The position numbers were made by a program, and so were the translations under genes. A stretch of DNA of 64,000 bases from Phenylobacterium sp. (GTDB taxonomy: Bacteria > Pseudomonadota > Alphaproteobacteria > Caulobacterales > Caulobacteraceae): NCBI RefSeq assembly GCF_030645195.1, contig NZ_JAUSLW010000146.1, forward strand, positions 1 through 64,000. The letters are read 5' to 3'. Below the pieces are notes generated by a model. It did no database searches and was not told where the DNA came from. It saw only the letters and a list, made by a program, of their open reading frames with translations. Of the stretch, positions 53,583 to 64,000 are shown in pieces (the stretch's first letter is position 1; every line of letters starts with the position of its first letter).

Positions 53583-54971
53583 GTGGAGTTGGACGGGCGC
53601 GCAGACACCCCGAGCGAAGACGGCCTGTTCCGGGCCGCTGATGGCGCCCTGGCCGACACCGAGGCCGAACTCCGCCGGCTGAACTGGGCGCTGGCGGCCT
53701 ATGGGCGCTCCTCCTCGGCCCTGATCCACTTCCAGACCCTGGACGACCTGGTGGCCAGCATCTGCGGCGCGATCGTCGCCCAGGAGGAATACGTCATCGC
53801 CGCCGTGGGCCTGGCGGACTCCGGCCCGGGCAAACCGGTGCGTCTGCTGGCGGGGGCCGGTCCCGCCCTTGCCTATCTCGACGGCCTCAATCTCAGCTGG
53901 GACGAGAGCCTGCCGGAGGGCAATGGCCCCACCGGTCGCGCCATCCGCAGCGGCGAGTCCTTGATCATGCGCGACGCACTGACGGAGCCCATGTTCGCGC
54001 CCTGGCGGGAGCGGGCTCGCCCCTTCGGCATCCGGTCGAGCGTCACGGTGCCCTTCAGGCGAGACGGACGCGTGGTGGGCGTCATCCTGGTCTACGCCTC
54101 GCGCCCTCACGCCTTCGGGACCAAGGAACTGGAGCTGTTCTCGGAGCTTGGCAGCGAACTGGCCTTCGCCATGTCGGTGGCCGAGGATCGGGCGCAGCTG
54201 AAGGCGTCCGAGGCCGCGCGGCTCGCCGCCGAGGACGCCGCCCGCGAGGCTCAGGCGGAACTGGCGAGGGCCGGGCGGTTGCTTTCGGTGGGGGAATTCG
54301 CGTCCTCCATCGCCCACGAGATCAATCAGCCGGTGGCCGCGATCATCACCAACGGCGACGCCGCCCTGCGCTGGCTGGCGCGCGACCCGCCCGACCTGGA
54401 CGAGGTGAGGGCCGCCATCGAGCGCATGAGCCGTGACGCCAAGCGCGCCAGCGGCGTGGTCGCCCGGACCCGGGGGCTGCTCGCGAAGTCCCGGACCGAC
54501 GACGCTCCCCTTGACGTGAACGAGGTGGCGGAGGAGGTCCTGCTCTACACCGCCGACGAGCGCCGTCGATCCCAGGTGAGCGTGTCGACAGATCTCGCGT
54601 CGGGACTTCCCCTGGTGCGGGGAGACAGGATCCAGCTGCAACAGGTGATGCTCAACCTCATTCTCAACGGCGTGGACGCGATGAAGGGCGTCAATGACCG
54701 TCCCCGCTGGCTGCGGGTCCGGTCCGCGCTCGGGGCTGACGGCGAGGTCCTGGTGGAGGTCGAGGACTGCGGGGTCGGGCTGGACCCCGCCACCAGCGAT
54801 CACCTGTTCGAACACTTCTTCACCACCAAGGACGGCGGGGTGGGCCTGGGCCTGCCGATCTCGCGCTCCATCGTCGAGGCCCATGGCGGCCGCCTCTGGG
54901 CCGGTCCGGCCTCGCCCCACGGCGCGGTGTTCCGGTTCTGCCTCCCCGTCGCGGCCCTCGCCGCCGCATGA
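53583..54971 (+). CDS. GAF-domain sensor histidine kinase
   Basis: 462 residues without membrane segments. GAF domain (about 40-195), coiled helix, HisKA with VGEFASSIAHEINQPVAAIITNG (phospho-His), and HATPase boxes: N (LNLILNGVDAMKG), G1 (VEDCGVGL) and G2 (GGVGLGLPISRSIVEAHGG). The core resembles FixL-type kinases, but the sensor is GAF, not haem PAS. GTG start 53583. It overlaps the regulator gene by 4 bases and is presumably its partner. Confidence 0.88.
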   Translation: MELDGRADTPSEDGLFRAADGALADTEAELRRLNWALAAYGRSSSALIHFQTLDDLVASICGAIVAQEEYVIAAVGLADSGPGKPVRLLAGAGPALAYLDGLNLSWDESLPEGNGPTGRAIRSGESLIMRDALTEPMFAPWRERARPFGIRSSVTVPFRRDGRVVGVILVYASRPHAFGTKELELFSELGSELAFAMSVAEDRAQLKASEAARLAAEDAAREAQAELARAGRLLSVGEFASSIAHEINQPVAAIITNGDAALRWLARDPPDLDEVRAAIERMSRDAKRASGVVARTRGLLAKSRTDDAPLDVNEVAEEVLLYTADERRRSQVSVSTDLASGLPLVRGDRIQLQQVMLNLILNGVDAMKGVNDRPRWLRVRSALGADGEVLVEVEDCGVGLDPATSDHLFEHFFTTKDGGVGLGLPISRSIVEAHGGRLWAGPASPHGAVFRFCLPVAALAAA

Positions 54972-55594
54972 GCGAGGCGCCGCCCACCATCATCGTCGTC
55001 GATGACGATATCTCGATCCGGGAGTCGCTGGAGGGCCTGCTGCGCTCGGTCGGCTTCCAGGTCAGGCTGTTCGGCTCGGTGGCCGAGTTCCTCGCCGGCA
55101 AGCTTCCGGAGGGACCCTGCTGCCTGATCCTCGACGTCCGCCTTCCGGGCCAGAGCGGGCTTGATCTGCAGGCCGAGCTGGCCGGGGCCGACATCCGCCT
55201 GCCGATCGTCTTCATCACCGGGCACGGCGACATCCCGATGTCGGTGCGGGCCATGAAGGCCGGGGCGGTGGAGTTCCTCTCCAAGCCGTTCCGGGAACAG
55301 GATCTGCTGGACGCCCTTGGGGTCGGGGTGGCGCGCGACCGGGCGCGCCGTCAGGCCGAGGCCGCCGCCGCCGAACTGACGGCGAAGTTCGAGGCCCTGA
55401 CGCCCCGCGAGCGCCAGGTCCTGGGCCTGGTGGCCACCGGCCGCCTCAACAAGCAGATCGCCGGCGAGATCGGAGTCAGCGAGATCACCGTCAAGGTCCA
55501 CCGAGGCCAGGTGATGCGCAAGATGGGCGCCCGCTCGGTGGCCGACCTGGTCCGCATGGCCGACCGCCTGGGTCTCGCGCCGGACGGCCCCTGA
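54968..55594 (+). CDS. FixJ/NarL-type response regulator
   Basis: 208 residues: receiver with IIVVDDDISIRESLEGLL, phospho-Asp in LILDVRLPGQSG, FITGHGD and Lys in FLSKPFREQDL; linker; LuxR HTH with LTPRERQVLGLVATGRLNKQIAGEIGVSEITVKVHRGQVMRKM. It binds DNA when phosphorylated. Overlap with the kinase gene (54968-54971) makes them a pair. The repeated motifs at 55627 and 56194 are candidate target sites. Confidence 0.9.
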   Translation: MSEAPPTIIVVDDDISIRESLEGLLRSVGFQVRLFGSVAEFLAGKLPEGPCCLILDVRLPGQSGLDLQAELAGADIRLPIVFITGHGDIPMSVRAMKAGAVEFLSKPFREQDLLDALGVGVARDRARRQAEAAAAELTAKFEALTPRERQVLGLVATGRLNKQIAGEIGVSEITVKVHRGQVMRKMGARSVADLVRMADRLGLAPDGP

Positions 55595-55626
55595 CGCCGC
55601 CCCTCCGGCGGCCATATCGTCCCAGG

Positions 55627-55656
55627 AACCTATACCAAGGGATAGGTCGCCTAAGA
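55627..55656. promoter_or_regulatory. repeated promoter-region motif, copy 1
   Basis: Contains ACCTATACCAAGG, then GATAGGTCGCCTAAG. CCTAT and ATAGG form an inverted repeat around ACCAAGGG, and TAGG-TCG-CCTA forms a second. It lies 132 bases before the first receiver-only gene. The same 13-mer recurs at 56194, before the second. Confidence 0.55.
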
Positions 55657-55787
55657 CCTGAAGAGCCCCCGCCGACCCCAAGTTCGGTTTGAAACCGGAG
55701 CCCGCCGGGTCTTCAATCGGGGCTCGCTCCCCCGGTCGGCGCCGGCCTCGGGCCCGTCGTCGCGTCTCAGCAGTCAGGAACGTCCGG

Positions 55788-56165
55788 ATGGCGGGATCGG
55801 CCCGGTCTCTCATCGCCATCGTGGACGACGACGTCTCCTTCCGGGAGGCCTTGGCCGGCTTGATCAAGGCCTTCGGCTACCGCGTCACCGCCTTTGGATC
55901 GGCCGGCGACTTCCTCAGGTCCGACGCGACCCGTGAAGCGGCCTGCCTGGTCCTCGACGTGCAGATGCCCGACCTCGGCGGTCTCGAGCTGCAGGACCGG
56001 CTCATCGCCGAGGGACGCGGTCTCCCGACCATCTTCGTCACCGCCTCTCCTGACCCCGCGCCACGCCTCCGCGCGCTTGAGGCGGGGGCCTTGGCCTATC
56101 TGGAGAAGCCCTGCGACCAGGATGTGCTGCTCAGCCATATCCGCTCGGTCCTGGACCCGGCCTGA
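55788..56165 (+). CDS. stand-alone receiver protein (FixJ-type receiver)
   Basis: 125 residues, receiver only: LIAIVDDDVSFREALAGLI, phospho-Asp in LVLDVQMPDLGG, FVTASPD and Lys in YLEKPCDQDVLL. It has no output domain; probably a phosphate sink or connector in a phosphorelay. ATG 55788 has AGGAA upstream; an earlier in-frame opening at 55689 is Arg/Pro-rich and rejected. Confidence 0.82.
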   Translation: MAGSARSLIAIVDDDVSFREALAGLIKAFGYRVTAFGSAGDFLRSDATREAACLVLDVQMPDLGGLELQDRLIAEGRGLPTIFVTASPDPAPRLRALEAGALAYLEKPCDQDVLLSHIRSVLDPA

Positions 56166-56193
56166 GGTTTCCGCCGGCCGCGCAGGGCCCCGG

Positions 56194-56226
56194 GGACCTA
56201 TACCAAGGTGCAGGGTCACCTAACCC
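56194..56226. promoter_or_regulatory. repeated promoter-region motif, copy 2
   Basis: Contains ACCTATACCAAGG, then TGCAGGGTCACCTAACCCC; 13 identical bases plus a matching AGGKTCRCCTAA-like half with copy 1. It lies about 102 bases before the GTG start of the next receiver gene. Confidence 0.55.
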
Positions 56227-56327
56227 CTTGAGAGAACGTCGTCTTCCGCAAGTCTAATTGTCGCGCTTGCGGCCGGCCGACTACCTTCGGACTGTCTTCG
56301 CGCTGCGCGAGACCGAAGGAACATCTC

Positions 56328-56834
56328 GTGAGCGTCCAGCCTCTGAAGTCCGCCTCGTCCGCCCGGCTGGCGCCCCTGCGCGCCCTGGTCGCCGACGACA
56401 ACGAAGGAAACCGGCAGCTCCTGGGCGCGATCCTCCGATCGCAGGATCTCGAGGTGGAGGTCGCCAACTGCGGGCGCAGCGCCGTCACGGTGGCCACGGG
56501 GCGCCGTTTCGACCTGATCCTCCTGGACCAGAACATGCCGCAGCTGGATGGCCTGACCGCCACCCGCCTCATTCGCGAGCACGAGACGGTCGCCGGCTGG
56601 CCGCGGGCCAGCATCTTCATCGTCACCTCGATGAACGGGCCGGCGGATGCCGTCCGCTCCCGGGCCGCCGGCGCCGACCAGCACGTGACAAAGCCGGTGG
56701 ACCTCGGCGGCCTGATCGCCCTGGTGGAGCGCGCCCGGCGCGCGGCCCTGACCGGCGCCCGTTGCCGCCAGTGCCTGGCGTGGGTGGGGGAGCAGGCGCG
56801 CGCCCTGCGGAGCCTCGGCGCCCGCCGCCGCTGA
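56328..56834 (+). CDS. stand-alone receiver protein (CheY-like)
   Basis: 168 residues: ALVADDNEGNRQLLGAIL, phospho-Asp in LILLDQNMPQLDG, FIVTSMN and Lys in HVTKPVDLGGL. The receiver type is that found on hybrid kinases rather than FixJ. A 35-residue tail with a C-x-x-C (CRQC) follows. GTG start with AAGGA seven bases upstream. Confidence 0.8.
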   Translation: MSVQPLKSASSARLAPLRALVADDNEGNRQLLGAILRSQDLEVEVANCGRSAVTVATGRRFDLILLDQNMPQLDGLTATRLIREHETVAGWPRASIFIVTSMNGPADAVRSRAAGADQHVTKPVDLGGLIALVERARRAALTGARCRQCLAWVGEQARALRSLGARRR

Positions 56835-56897
56835 GGCGCCATTCCCCTTTCGACCGGCTTGGCTCTAAGGTCGTCCTCAACAAGAGGGGAAACGACG

Positions 56898-58022
56898 ATG
56901 GCTGACGGCGCGGTGGGCGGCTTCACGCTCGACAAGTATTCCAAGGTCCGCGAAGCCTTCGAGGCCAACCTGGCCTCGGGCGCCGATGTGGGCGCCTCCT
57001 TCTGCGCCACGGCGGACGGCGAGACGGTGGTGGACCTCTGGGGCGGCTGGGCCGACGAGGCCCGCACCCGGCCCTGGGTCGAGGACACCATCGTCAATGT
57101 CTACTCCACCACCAAGACCATGACGGCGCTGACGGCCCTGCTGCTGGCCGACCGCGGCGAGCTCGACTTCGACGCCCCCGTCGCCCGCTACTGGCCCGAG
57201 TTCGCCCAGGCCGGGAAGGGCGAGGTCAAGGTCAGCCACCTGATGAGCCACTCCGCCGGCCTGTCGGGCTGGAAGGAGCCTATCACCGTCGAGGACCTCT
57301 ATGACTGGGACAAGGCGACCGCCCTGCTGGCCGCCCAGGCGCCCTATTGGGAGCCGGGCACGAAGCCCGGTTATCACGCCCTGACCCAGGGCTATCTGGT
57401 GGGGGAGGTGGTGCGCCGCATCACGGGAAAGTCCCTGGGGACCGTCTTCCGCCAGGAGATCGCCGAGCCCCTGGACGCCGACTTCCACATCGGCCTGCCG
57501 GCCAGCGAGGACGCCCGCGTCGCCGACCTGATCCCGCCGCCGGCCGGGGGCGGAATCGCCGATGGCGAGCAGTCCGAACTGGTCGCCAACATGTCACGCA
57601 ATCCAGGGATCGACCCCCTGGCCACCCGGACCCGCGCCTGGCGCGGCGCCGAGATCCCCGCCGCCGGCGGAACCGGAAACGCCCGCTCGGTGGCCGAGAT
57701 CCATGTGCTGCTGGCCAATGGCGGCGTCGCCAAGGGCAAGCGCCTGCTCTCCGAGGCCGGCTGCCGCAAGGCGCTTGAACTGCAGGTGGAGGGGACCGAC
57801 CTGATCCTCGGTGGTCCGGCCCGCTTCGGTCTCGGCTTCGGCCTCCCCAGCGCGGCCGTCCCCATGCCCAACCCCAACACCATCTATTGGGGCGGCTATG
57901 GCGGCTCGCTGATCATCATCGACATGGATGCGCGCACGACGGTCGCCTACGCCATGAACAAGATGGCCCCCACCACCACCGGCGACATGCGCGCCTTCGG
58001 CCTGATGGCGGCGATGATGTAG
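56898..58022 (+). CDS. serine hydrolase (class C beta-lactamase/esterase-like)
   Basis: 374 residues. SxxK nucleophile at S70-T-T-K73 in VYSTTKTMTAL, Tyr in PGYHALTQGYLVGEVVRR and a C-terminal WGGYGGSLIIID region in place of the KTG box. This is the EstB-like esterase group; there is no clear signal peptide. ATG 56898 has AGAGGGGAAA upstream; a longer frame from 56859 lacks one. Substrate unknown; not evidence of antibiotic resistance. Confidence 0.85.
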   Translation: MADGAVGGFTLDKYSKVREAFEANLASGADVGASFCATADGETVVDLWGGWADEARTRPWVEDTIVNVYSTTKTMTALTALLLADRGELDFDAPVARYWPEFAQAGKGEVKVSHLMSHSAGLSGWKEPITVEDLYDWDKATALLAAQAPYWEPGTKPGYHALTQGYLVGEVVRRITGKSLGTVFRQEIAEPLDADFHIGLPASEDARVADLIPPPAGGGIADGEQSELVANMSRNPGIDPLATRTRAWRGAEIPAAGGTGNARSVAEIHVLLANGGVAKGKRLLSEAGCRKALELQVEGTDLILGGPARFGLGFGLPSAAVPMPNPNTIYWGGYGGSLIIIDMDARTTVAYAMNKMAPTTTGDMRAFGLMAAMM

Positions 58023-58029
58023 CAAAGAC

Positions 58030-58122
58030 GTCATCCCGGACGCCGATAGGCGATCCGGGAGCCAGGGGCCGAGCGCTCCGCCCCTGGGTCCCGGCTCTCC
58101 GCTTCGCTGCGGCCGGGATGAC
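58030..58122. repeat. GTCATCCCGG inverted repeat between convergent genes
   Basis: GTCATCCCGG at 58030-58039 and CCGGGATGAC at 58113-58122 are perfect arms around GC-rich sequence with a secondary pair (GGGGC.../GCCCC). This is a common type of dispersed alphaproteobacterial repeat and probably terminates the hydrolase and catalase genes. Confidence 0.7.
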
Positions 58123-58134
58123 GCAGTGGGTTTG

Positions 58135-60225
<2,091 letters not shown>

Positions 60226-60373
60226 GGTTCGAGGGTCCTGAGGGAAGGGGCTTGCTTCCTCAGCAACGCGGACGCCGCGATTTGGTGCGGGCGGAAAGCA
60301 TGAGAATTTCGCCGCGCTGTCGGATCGGGGCCCGCGCGTTCGTCCTGGGGACAGGAAGCAACAGGAGGTCCCC

Positions 60374-60727
60374 ATGTCCTATGTCGATGGTTTCGTGCTC
60401 GCCGTGCCCAAGGCCAACCTTGAGGCTTACCGCGCCATGGCCACCCGGGCCGGGGCGGTCTGGAAGGAGTTCGGGGCGCTGGCCTATGTCGAATGCGTCG
60501 GCGACGACGTGCCGCTGGGGGTCCTGACCTCCTTCCCCCGCGCGGTCCAGGCCAAGGACGACGAGGTCGTGGTCTTCTCCTGGATCGTCTACGCCTCGCG
60601 CGCCGACCGCGACGCCATCAACGCCAAGGTCATGGCTGACCCCCGCCTGAAGCCCGACGCGCAGGCCATGCCCTTTGACGGCAAGCGCATGATCTATGGC
60701 GGCTTCGAGAGCTTCGTGACCCTTTAG
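60374..60727 (+). CDS. DUF1428 (YbaA-like) protein
   Basis: 117 residues: [36 protein letters not shown] core and [16 protein letters not shown] at the end, all typical of DUF1428, a dimeric alpha/beta-barrel-like fold of unknown function. AGGAGG precedes ATG 60374. It is divergent from catalase and its stop overlaps that of the convergent MORN-like gene by 4 bases. Confidence 0.9.
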   Translation: MSYVDGFVLAVPKANLEAYRAMATRAGAVWKEFGALAYVECVGDDVPLGVLTSFPRAVQAKDDEVVVFSWIVYASRADRDAINAKVMADPRLKPDAQAMPFDGKRMIYGGFESFVTL

Positions 60728-61323
60728 GGCAGGGGATAGAGCTGGCCGTCCGGGGTCTGGATCACCGGCTGCCGGCCCGGCGCATAGGCCAGCCGCGCCG
60801 GCCCCAGGAGCCGGGTTCCCACATAGAGCTGGCCGACATCGTTCAGGCCGCCGGCGTACATCACCTGGCCGGGCCGGTGGTAGTCGACCGCGCCGCCCGC
60901 CCGGCCGCGGCTGTAGGTGAGCCTCAGCTCCGAGCCGTCGGGATAGCGCCAGGCGCCCGCCCCGTCGGCCACGTCGTCGCGCCAGGCGATCGAGAGGCTG
61001 GTTCCATTGGGATAGGAGAACACGCCCTGTCCGTTGCGGGCCCCGCCGGCGACCCCGCCGACATATTTCGAGACCAGCCGGGTTCCGGCGTACCAGACCA
61101 GGGTCCCGCCCCCCTCGGCCACGCCATTGACGCAGGGCCCCGACCAGCGGACCGAGCCGCCCTGGATCGGGCTGCCCGTATAGACCAGGCACTTGGTGGT
61201 CGGATCGCGAACCCAGTGGGCGGCGCCGGAGGGGTCGGGACGGGGAAGGGGCGCCTGGGCCGCCGCGCTCCCGGCCGCCAGGGAAAGCGCCAGCGCCGAG
61301 AGCGCGATGAGGCCCCGCCTCAC
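60724..61323 (-). CDS. secreted MORN-repeat-like protein
   Basis: 199 residues. Signal peptide (LIALSALALSLAAGSAAAQA), then several degenerate MORN-like repeats with a G-x-x-x-(Y/W)-x-x-G rhythm: GVAEGGGTLVWYAG, NGQGVFSYPNGTSL, GAGAWRYPDGSEL. Probably periplasmic or surface-exposed; function unknown. The ATG overlaps the stop of the upstream secreted-protein gene (61320-61323), so the two form a pair. Confidence 0.7.
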   Translation of the reverse strand: MRRGLIALSALALSLAAGSAAAQAPLPRPDPSGAAHWVRDPTTKCLVYTGSPIQGGSVRWSGPCVNGVAEGGGTLVWYAGTRLVSKYVGGVAGGARNGQGVFSYPNGTSLSIAWRDDVADGAGAWRYPDGSELRLTYSRGRAGGAVDYHRPGQVMYAGGLNDVGQLYVGTRLLGPARLAYAPGRQPVIQTPDGQLYPLP

Positions 61324-61721
61324 GACCGCCCCTCCTGGCCGGTGCAGACTGGGAAGGCCTCGGCGAGGCCCCGGCGATGCAGGACCACCGTCCCCAGCCG
61401 CGGCGTCGACAGCCGCAGGTCCTGGCCTTGGAACCGACCGGCGAACCGCTCACCGCCCGCGGTGGTGAAGCTCACGGCCTGACCCTCGATCTTCGCGGCC
61501 ACGGCGGTGGGAGGCAGGGGCGCGCCCTCGGCCACCTGCACCAGAACCCGCGGCGCCGCGCTGGCCGGCCGCACGATCACCCGCATGCCCCGCGCGTCCC
61601 CGGTGGCCTGGGACAGGCAGATATTGGACCAGGCCTGGGCCCCGCCCAGGTCCCAGGACTCGGCCAGGGCCGGTCCGCCAAGGGCGCTCAGCACGCCGGC
61701 CAGGATGAGGGTTCGTTGCAT
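61320..61721 (-). CDS. small secreted protein of unknown function
   Basis: 133 residues. Signal peptide MQRTLILAGVLSALGGPALA; the mature part contains two cysteines (NICLSQ and PVCTGQ) that could form a disulfide, and a beta-rich middle with VLVQVAEGAPLPP. I do not recognise the family. ATG 61721 has GGAGG seven bases upstream. It is translationally coupled to the MORN-like gene. Confidence 0.65.
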   Translation of the reverse strand: MQRTLILAGVLSALGGPALAESWDLGGAQAWSNICLSQATGDARGMRVIVRPASAAPRVLVQVAEGAPLPPTAVAAKIEGQAVSFTTAGGERFAGRFQGQDLRLSTPRLGTVVLHRRGLAEAFPVCTGQEGRS

Positions 61722-61843
61722 GGTTCGCCTCCGCAAGGCCGCCAGCCTTCCAGAGGCCGGGCCGTCGCGGTACTGGCGAAAATTGGGGCGTCTCTTGACT
61801 CCGAAAGAGAAGGAGAAACATCATTCGCTTATAGGAGATCGGC

Positions 61844-62578
61844 ATGGGCGAGCGACAGATGGCGCGGGCGGGGCAGGGCGAGGGCGCGCGCTTTTCCGGC
61901 GATCACAACGTCGAGGCCCCGCCCCGCCAGGCCCGCAGCCGCGAGACCCTGCGCCGCATCCTGGCGGCCGCCGAGGCCCTGTTCGACGAGGTGGGCTTCC
62001 ACGCCGCCACGGTTCCGGAGATCTGCCGCCGGGCGGAGTCCTCCACGGGCGCCTTCTACAAGCGCTTCCGCGACAAGGACGAGCTGCTGGCGGTGCTGTT
62101 CGCCGACCTGCTGGCCGACGTCCGCGCCCGCCTCGAGGCCCGCCTCAGCCCCGCCGCCGTCGCCGCCCAGGACCTCGCGCCCGTGGTGGCCTCCACCGTC
62201 CGCGCCCTGGCGCAGGCCTATCGCAGCCGGGCGGGGACCAGTCGCGCCCTCATCCTGGTGGGCGAGCAGCGTCCGGAGTTCCAGGCCCTGTCCCGCCAGG
62301 CCCACGCCGAGCTGCTGGTCCTGGTCGCCCAGGCGCTCGCCGCCAAGCGGGCGCAGTTCAGCCACCCCAATCCCCGCCTGGCCGCCGAGTTCGTCTCCCG
62401 CCAGATCACCGCCGTCTTCCAGCAGCAGGTCCTGACGGGCGGCTTCGACCCCCAATCCCAGATCTCCGGCTGGCCCGCCCTGGAGCAGGAGCTGGTCCGC
62501 GCGGTGTCCGCCTATCTCGGCCTGCGCCCGCCGCGCCCGCCGGCCTCGCCGCAGCAGCTCTCCCTGGACCTGGGTTAG
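61844..62578 (+). CDS. TetR/AcrR family transcriptional regulator
   Basis: 244 residues. HTH: SRETLRRILAAAEALFDEVGFHAATVPEICRRAESSTGAFYKRFRDKDELL. The C-terminal domain is Ala/Arg-rich and helical. ATG 61844 has AGGAGA. Upstream, TTGACT at 61794-61799 could be a -35 element. Its stop touches the nitroreductase ATG, so it may control its own operon. Confidence 0.87.
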   Translation: MGERQMARAGQGEGARFSGDHNVEAPPRQARSRETLRRILAAAEALFDEVGFHAATVPEICRRAESSTGAFYKRFRDKDELLAVLFADLLADVRARLEARLSPAAVAAQDLAPVVASTVRALAQAYRSRAGTSRALILVGEQRPEFQALSRQAHAELLVLVAQALAAKRAQFSHPNPRLAAEFVSRQITAVFQQQVLTGGFDPQSQISGWPALEQELVRAVSAYLGLRPPRPPASPQQLSLDLG

Positions 62579-63253
62579 ATGGAGGTCGCAGAGGCGCTGG
62601 CCACCCGCATCACCTGCCGCGCCTTCCGCGACGCCCCGGTCCCGCGCGCCACCGTGGAGGCCATCCTGACGGCGGCGTCCCGCGCCCCCTCCGGCGGCAA
62701 TCTCCAGCCCTGGCGGGTCTGGGCCCTGGCCGGCCCCGAGCTGGCGGCCCTGCAGGGCGCCATCAAGGCCCGCATCGCCACCGGCGCCCTCTCCGACGGC
62801 CAGACCGAGTACAGCATCTATCCGCCCGACATGGGCCCGCCCTTCAGCGACCGGAAGTTCGCCGCCGGGGCGGCCATGTACGCCGCCCTTGGGGTCGACC
62901 ACGCCGACATGGCCGGCCAACTGGAACAGTATGTCCGCAATTTCGAGCTGTTCGGCGCCCCCGTCGGCCTGGTCTTCGCCATCGACCGGTCCCTGCAGCC
63001 GGGCCAGTGGGCGGACCTGGGCATGTATATGCAGTCGGTCATGCTGCTGGCCCGCGATCACGGACTGCACACCGCGGCCATGGAGTCCTGGGCCCTGTGG
63101 CACGCCACGATCCGCCAGGCCCTGCGCATTCCGGACGAGCTGATGATCTTCTGCGCCATGGCGCTCGGCCACATGGACGAGGCCGCCCCCATCAACCGCG
63201 TCCGCACCGAACGCGCGCCCCTGGCCGAGTTCGCGGTCCTGCGGGGGTTCTGA
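62579..63253 (+). CDS. nitroreductase family protein
   Basis: 224 residues of the FMN-dependent nitroreductase fold: RITCRAFRDAPVPRATVEAIL, SRAPSGGNLQPWRVW (FMN phosphate site) and WADLGMYMQSVMLLARDHGLHTAAMESWA, ending MALGHMDEAAPINRVRTERAPL. It reduces nitro-aromatics or quinones with NAD(P)H. The start follows the tetR stop with no spacer, implying coupled expression. Confidence 0.88.
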   Translation: MEVAEALATRITCRAFRDAPVPRATVEAILTAASRAPSGGNLQPWRVWALAGPELAALQGAIKARIATGALSDGQTEYSIYPPDMGPPFSDRKFAAGAAMYAALGVDHADMAGQLEQYVRNFELFGAPVGLVFAIDRSLQPGQWADLGMYMQSVMLLARDHGLHTAAMESWALWHATIRQALRIPDELMIFCAMALGHMDEAAPINRVRTERAPLAEFAVLRGF

Positions 63254-63314
63254 GCCTGGGCGGCCGGCGCGGGCCGATGTAGGTCTGGGCCCTTCCCATG
63301 TCCTGGAGTCCGCC

Positions 63315-64000
63315 ATGGTCCAACTCACCTTCGACGCGGCCGCCGCCAAGGCGCTGGAGGCCATCTACCTGACCCCCGACGTCATCGCCCAGCGGGCCCG
63401 GGTCCTCGACCTGCTGGCCCTCCAGCCGGGGGAACGGGTTCTGGACGTGGGCGTCGGCCCCGGCCTGCTGGCCTACGACCTCGCCCGCCTGGTGGGGGAG
63501 GGCGGGACGATGGTGGGCCTCGACCTGTCCCCGGCCATGGTGGCGGCTTCGGCCGAGCGCCTGGCGGCCTTCCCCCAGGCGCAGGTCCGCCAGGCCGACG
63601 CCACCGCGCTCGGCGGCCCCGACGCGGCCTTCGACGCGGTGGTCTCCACCCAGGTCTATGAGTACGTCGCCGACATGCCCGCCGCCCTGGCCGAGCTGCG
63701 CCGGGTCCTGGTCCCCGGCGGCCGGGTGCTGATCCTCGACACCGACTGGCGCAGCATCGTCTGGCATTCCTCCGACGAGGCCCGCATGGCCCGCGTCCTG
63801 GCCTGCTGGGACGCCCACCTGGCCGATCCCCACCTGCCGGCCCGCCTGGTGCCCCTGCTGCGGGCCGCCGGTTTCACGGTGCGCCGGGTGGAGATCCTGC
63901 CCATGCTCTCGCCCCGCTGGCAGCCGGTCAGCTATGCCGGCGCCATGATGCGCACCATCGCCAACTTCGTCCGCGCCAACGCCGAGCGCGCCGGCCTCGC
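63315..64000 (+). CDS. class I SAM-dependent methyltransferase (C-terminus beyond window)
   Basis: 228 codons from ATG 63315 (GGAG upstream) remain open to the right edge. Motif I is VLDVGVGPGLLAYDLA, post-I GLDLSPAM, motif II FDAVVSTQVYEYV and motif III VLVPGGRVLILDTDW, the pattern of UbiE/ArsM-like methyltransferases. Substrate unknown. Possibly a separate unit from the nitroreductase (61-base gap). Confidence 0.85.
   Translation, partial: MVQLTFDAAAAKALEAIYLTPDVIAQRARVLDLLALQPGERVLDVGVGPGLLAYDLARLVGEGGTMVGLDLSPAMVAASAERLAAFPQAQVRQADATALGGPDAAFDAVVSTQVYEYVADMPAALAELRRVLVPGGRVLILDTDWRSIVWHSSDEARMARVLACWDAHLADPHLPARLVPLLRAAGFTVRRVEILPMLSPRWQPVSYAGAMMRTIANFVRANAERAGL

Noticed and set aside
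53583-54971. FixL oxygen sensor
   Set aside because: The kinase core is similar, but the sensor domain is GAF and no haem-binding PAS is seen.

Overview
The window is about 64 kb of high-GC DNA from an alphaproteobacterium. TonB receptor style, UrcA, CelD/BcsL-type acetyltransferase, FixJ-type regulators and repeat style point to Caulobacteraceae (Phenylobacterium- or Caulobacter-like); that placement is inference from gene content. It is chromosomal-looking, densely coding and largely operonic. I saw no rRNA, tRNA, CRISPR array, insertion sequence or prophage. The only gene-free stretch above 300 bases is about 48720-49035, a regulatory region with three FNR/FixK-type boxes.

0-18 kb is a mosaic: a TonB receptor cut by the left edge, a thiolase/SDR pair, a surface-glycan-like group (FkbM methyltransferase, cupin-like protein, GT2 glycosyltransferase, CelD-like acetyltransferase), free-methionine-sulfoxide reductase, a response regulator, a sulfotransferase-like/class IV aminotransferase pair, an M24 peptidase, regulators and oxidoreductases.

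18-50 kb is the most coherent part, an island for life at low oxygen. It has an alternative oxidase; a truncated globin/alcohol dehydrogenase/P-type ATPase/site-2-protease-CBS operon; erythromycin-esterase-like, dienelactone-hydrolase-like, phosphoribosyltransferase and APH-AAA kinase genes; an FAD-linked oxidase; ubiTUV (oxygen-independent ubiquinone synthesis); and a continuous minus-strand run narK1-narK2-narG-narH-narJ-narI-PPIase-porin-hemerythrin-carbonic anhydrase-mobA. A Crp/Fnr regulator lacking the Fe-S cysteines sits divergently at its head. Boxes of the form TTGAY-N4-RTCAA, perfect or with one mismatch, lie in front of most units, usually placed so that a start site 41.5 bases away would fall just before the gene. 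Much of the non-respiratory part resembles the mycobacterial DosR dormancy regulon gene for gene.

50-64 kb holds phhA, hspQ, ppx and rlmE, a histidine kinase/FixJ-type regulator pair with two receiver-only proteins (two of these units preceded by the same roughly 30-base motif), a serine hydrolase, large-subunit catalase, a DUF1428 protein, a pair of secreted proteins, a TetR/nitroreductase pair and a methyltransferase cut by the right edge.
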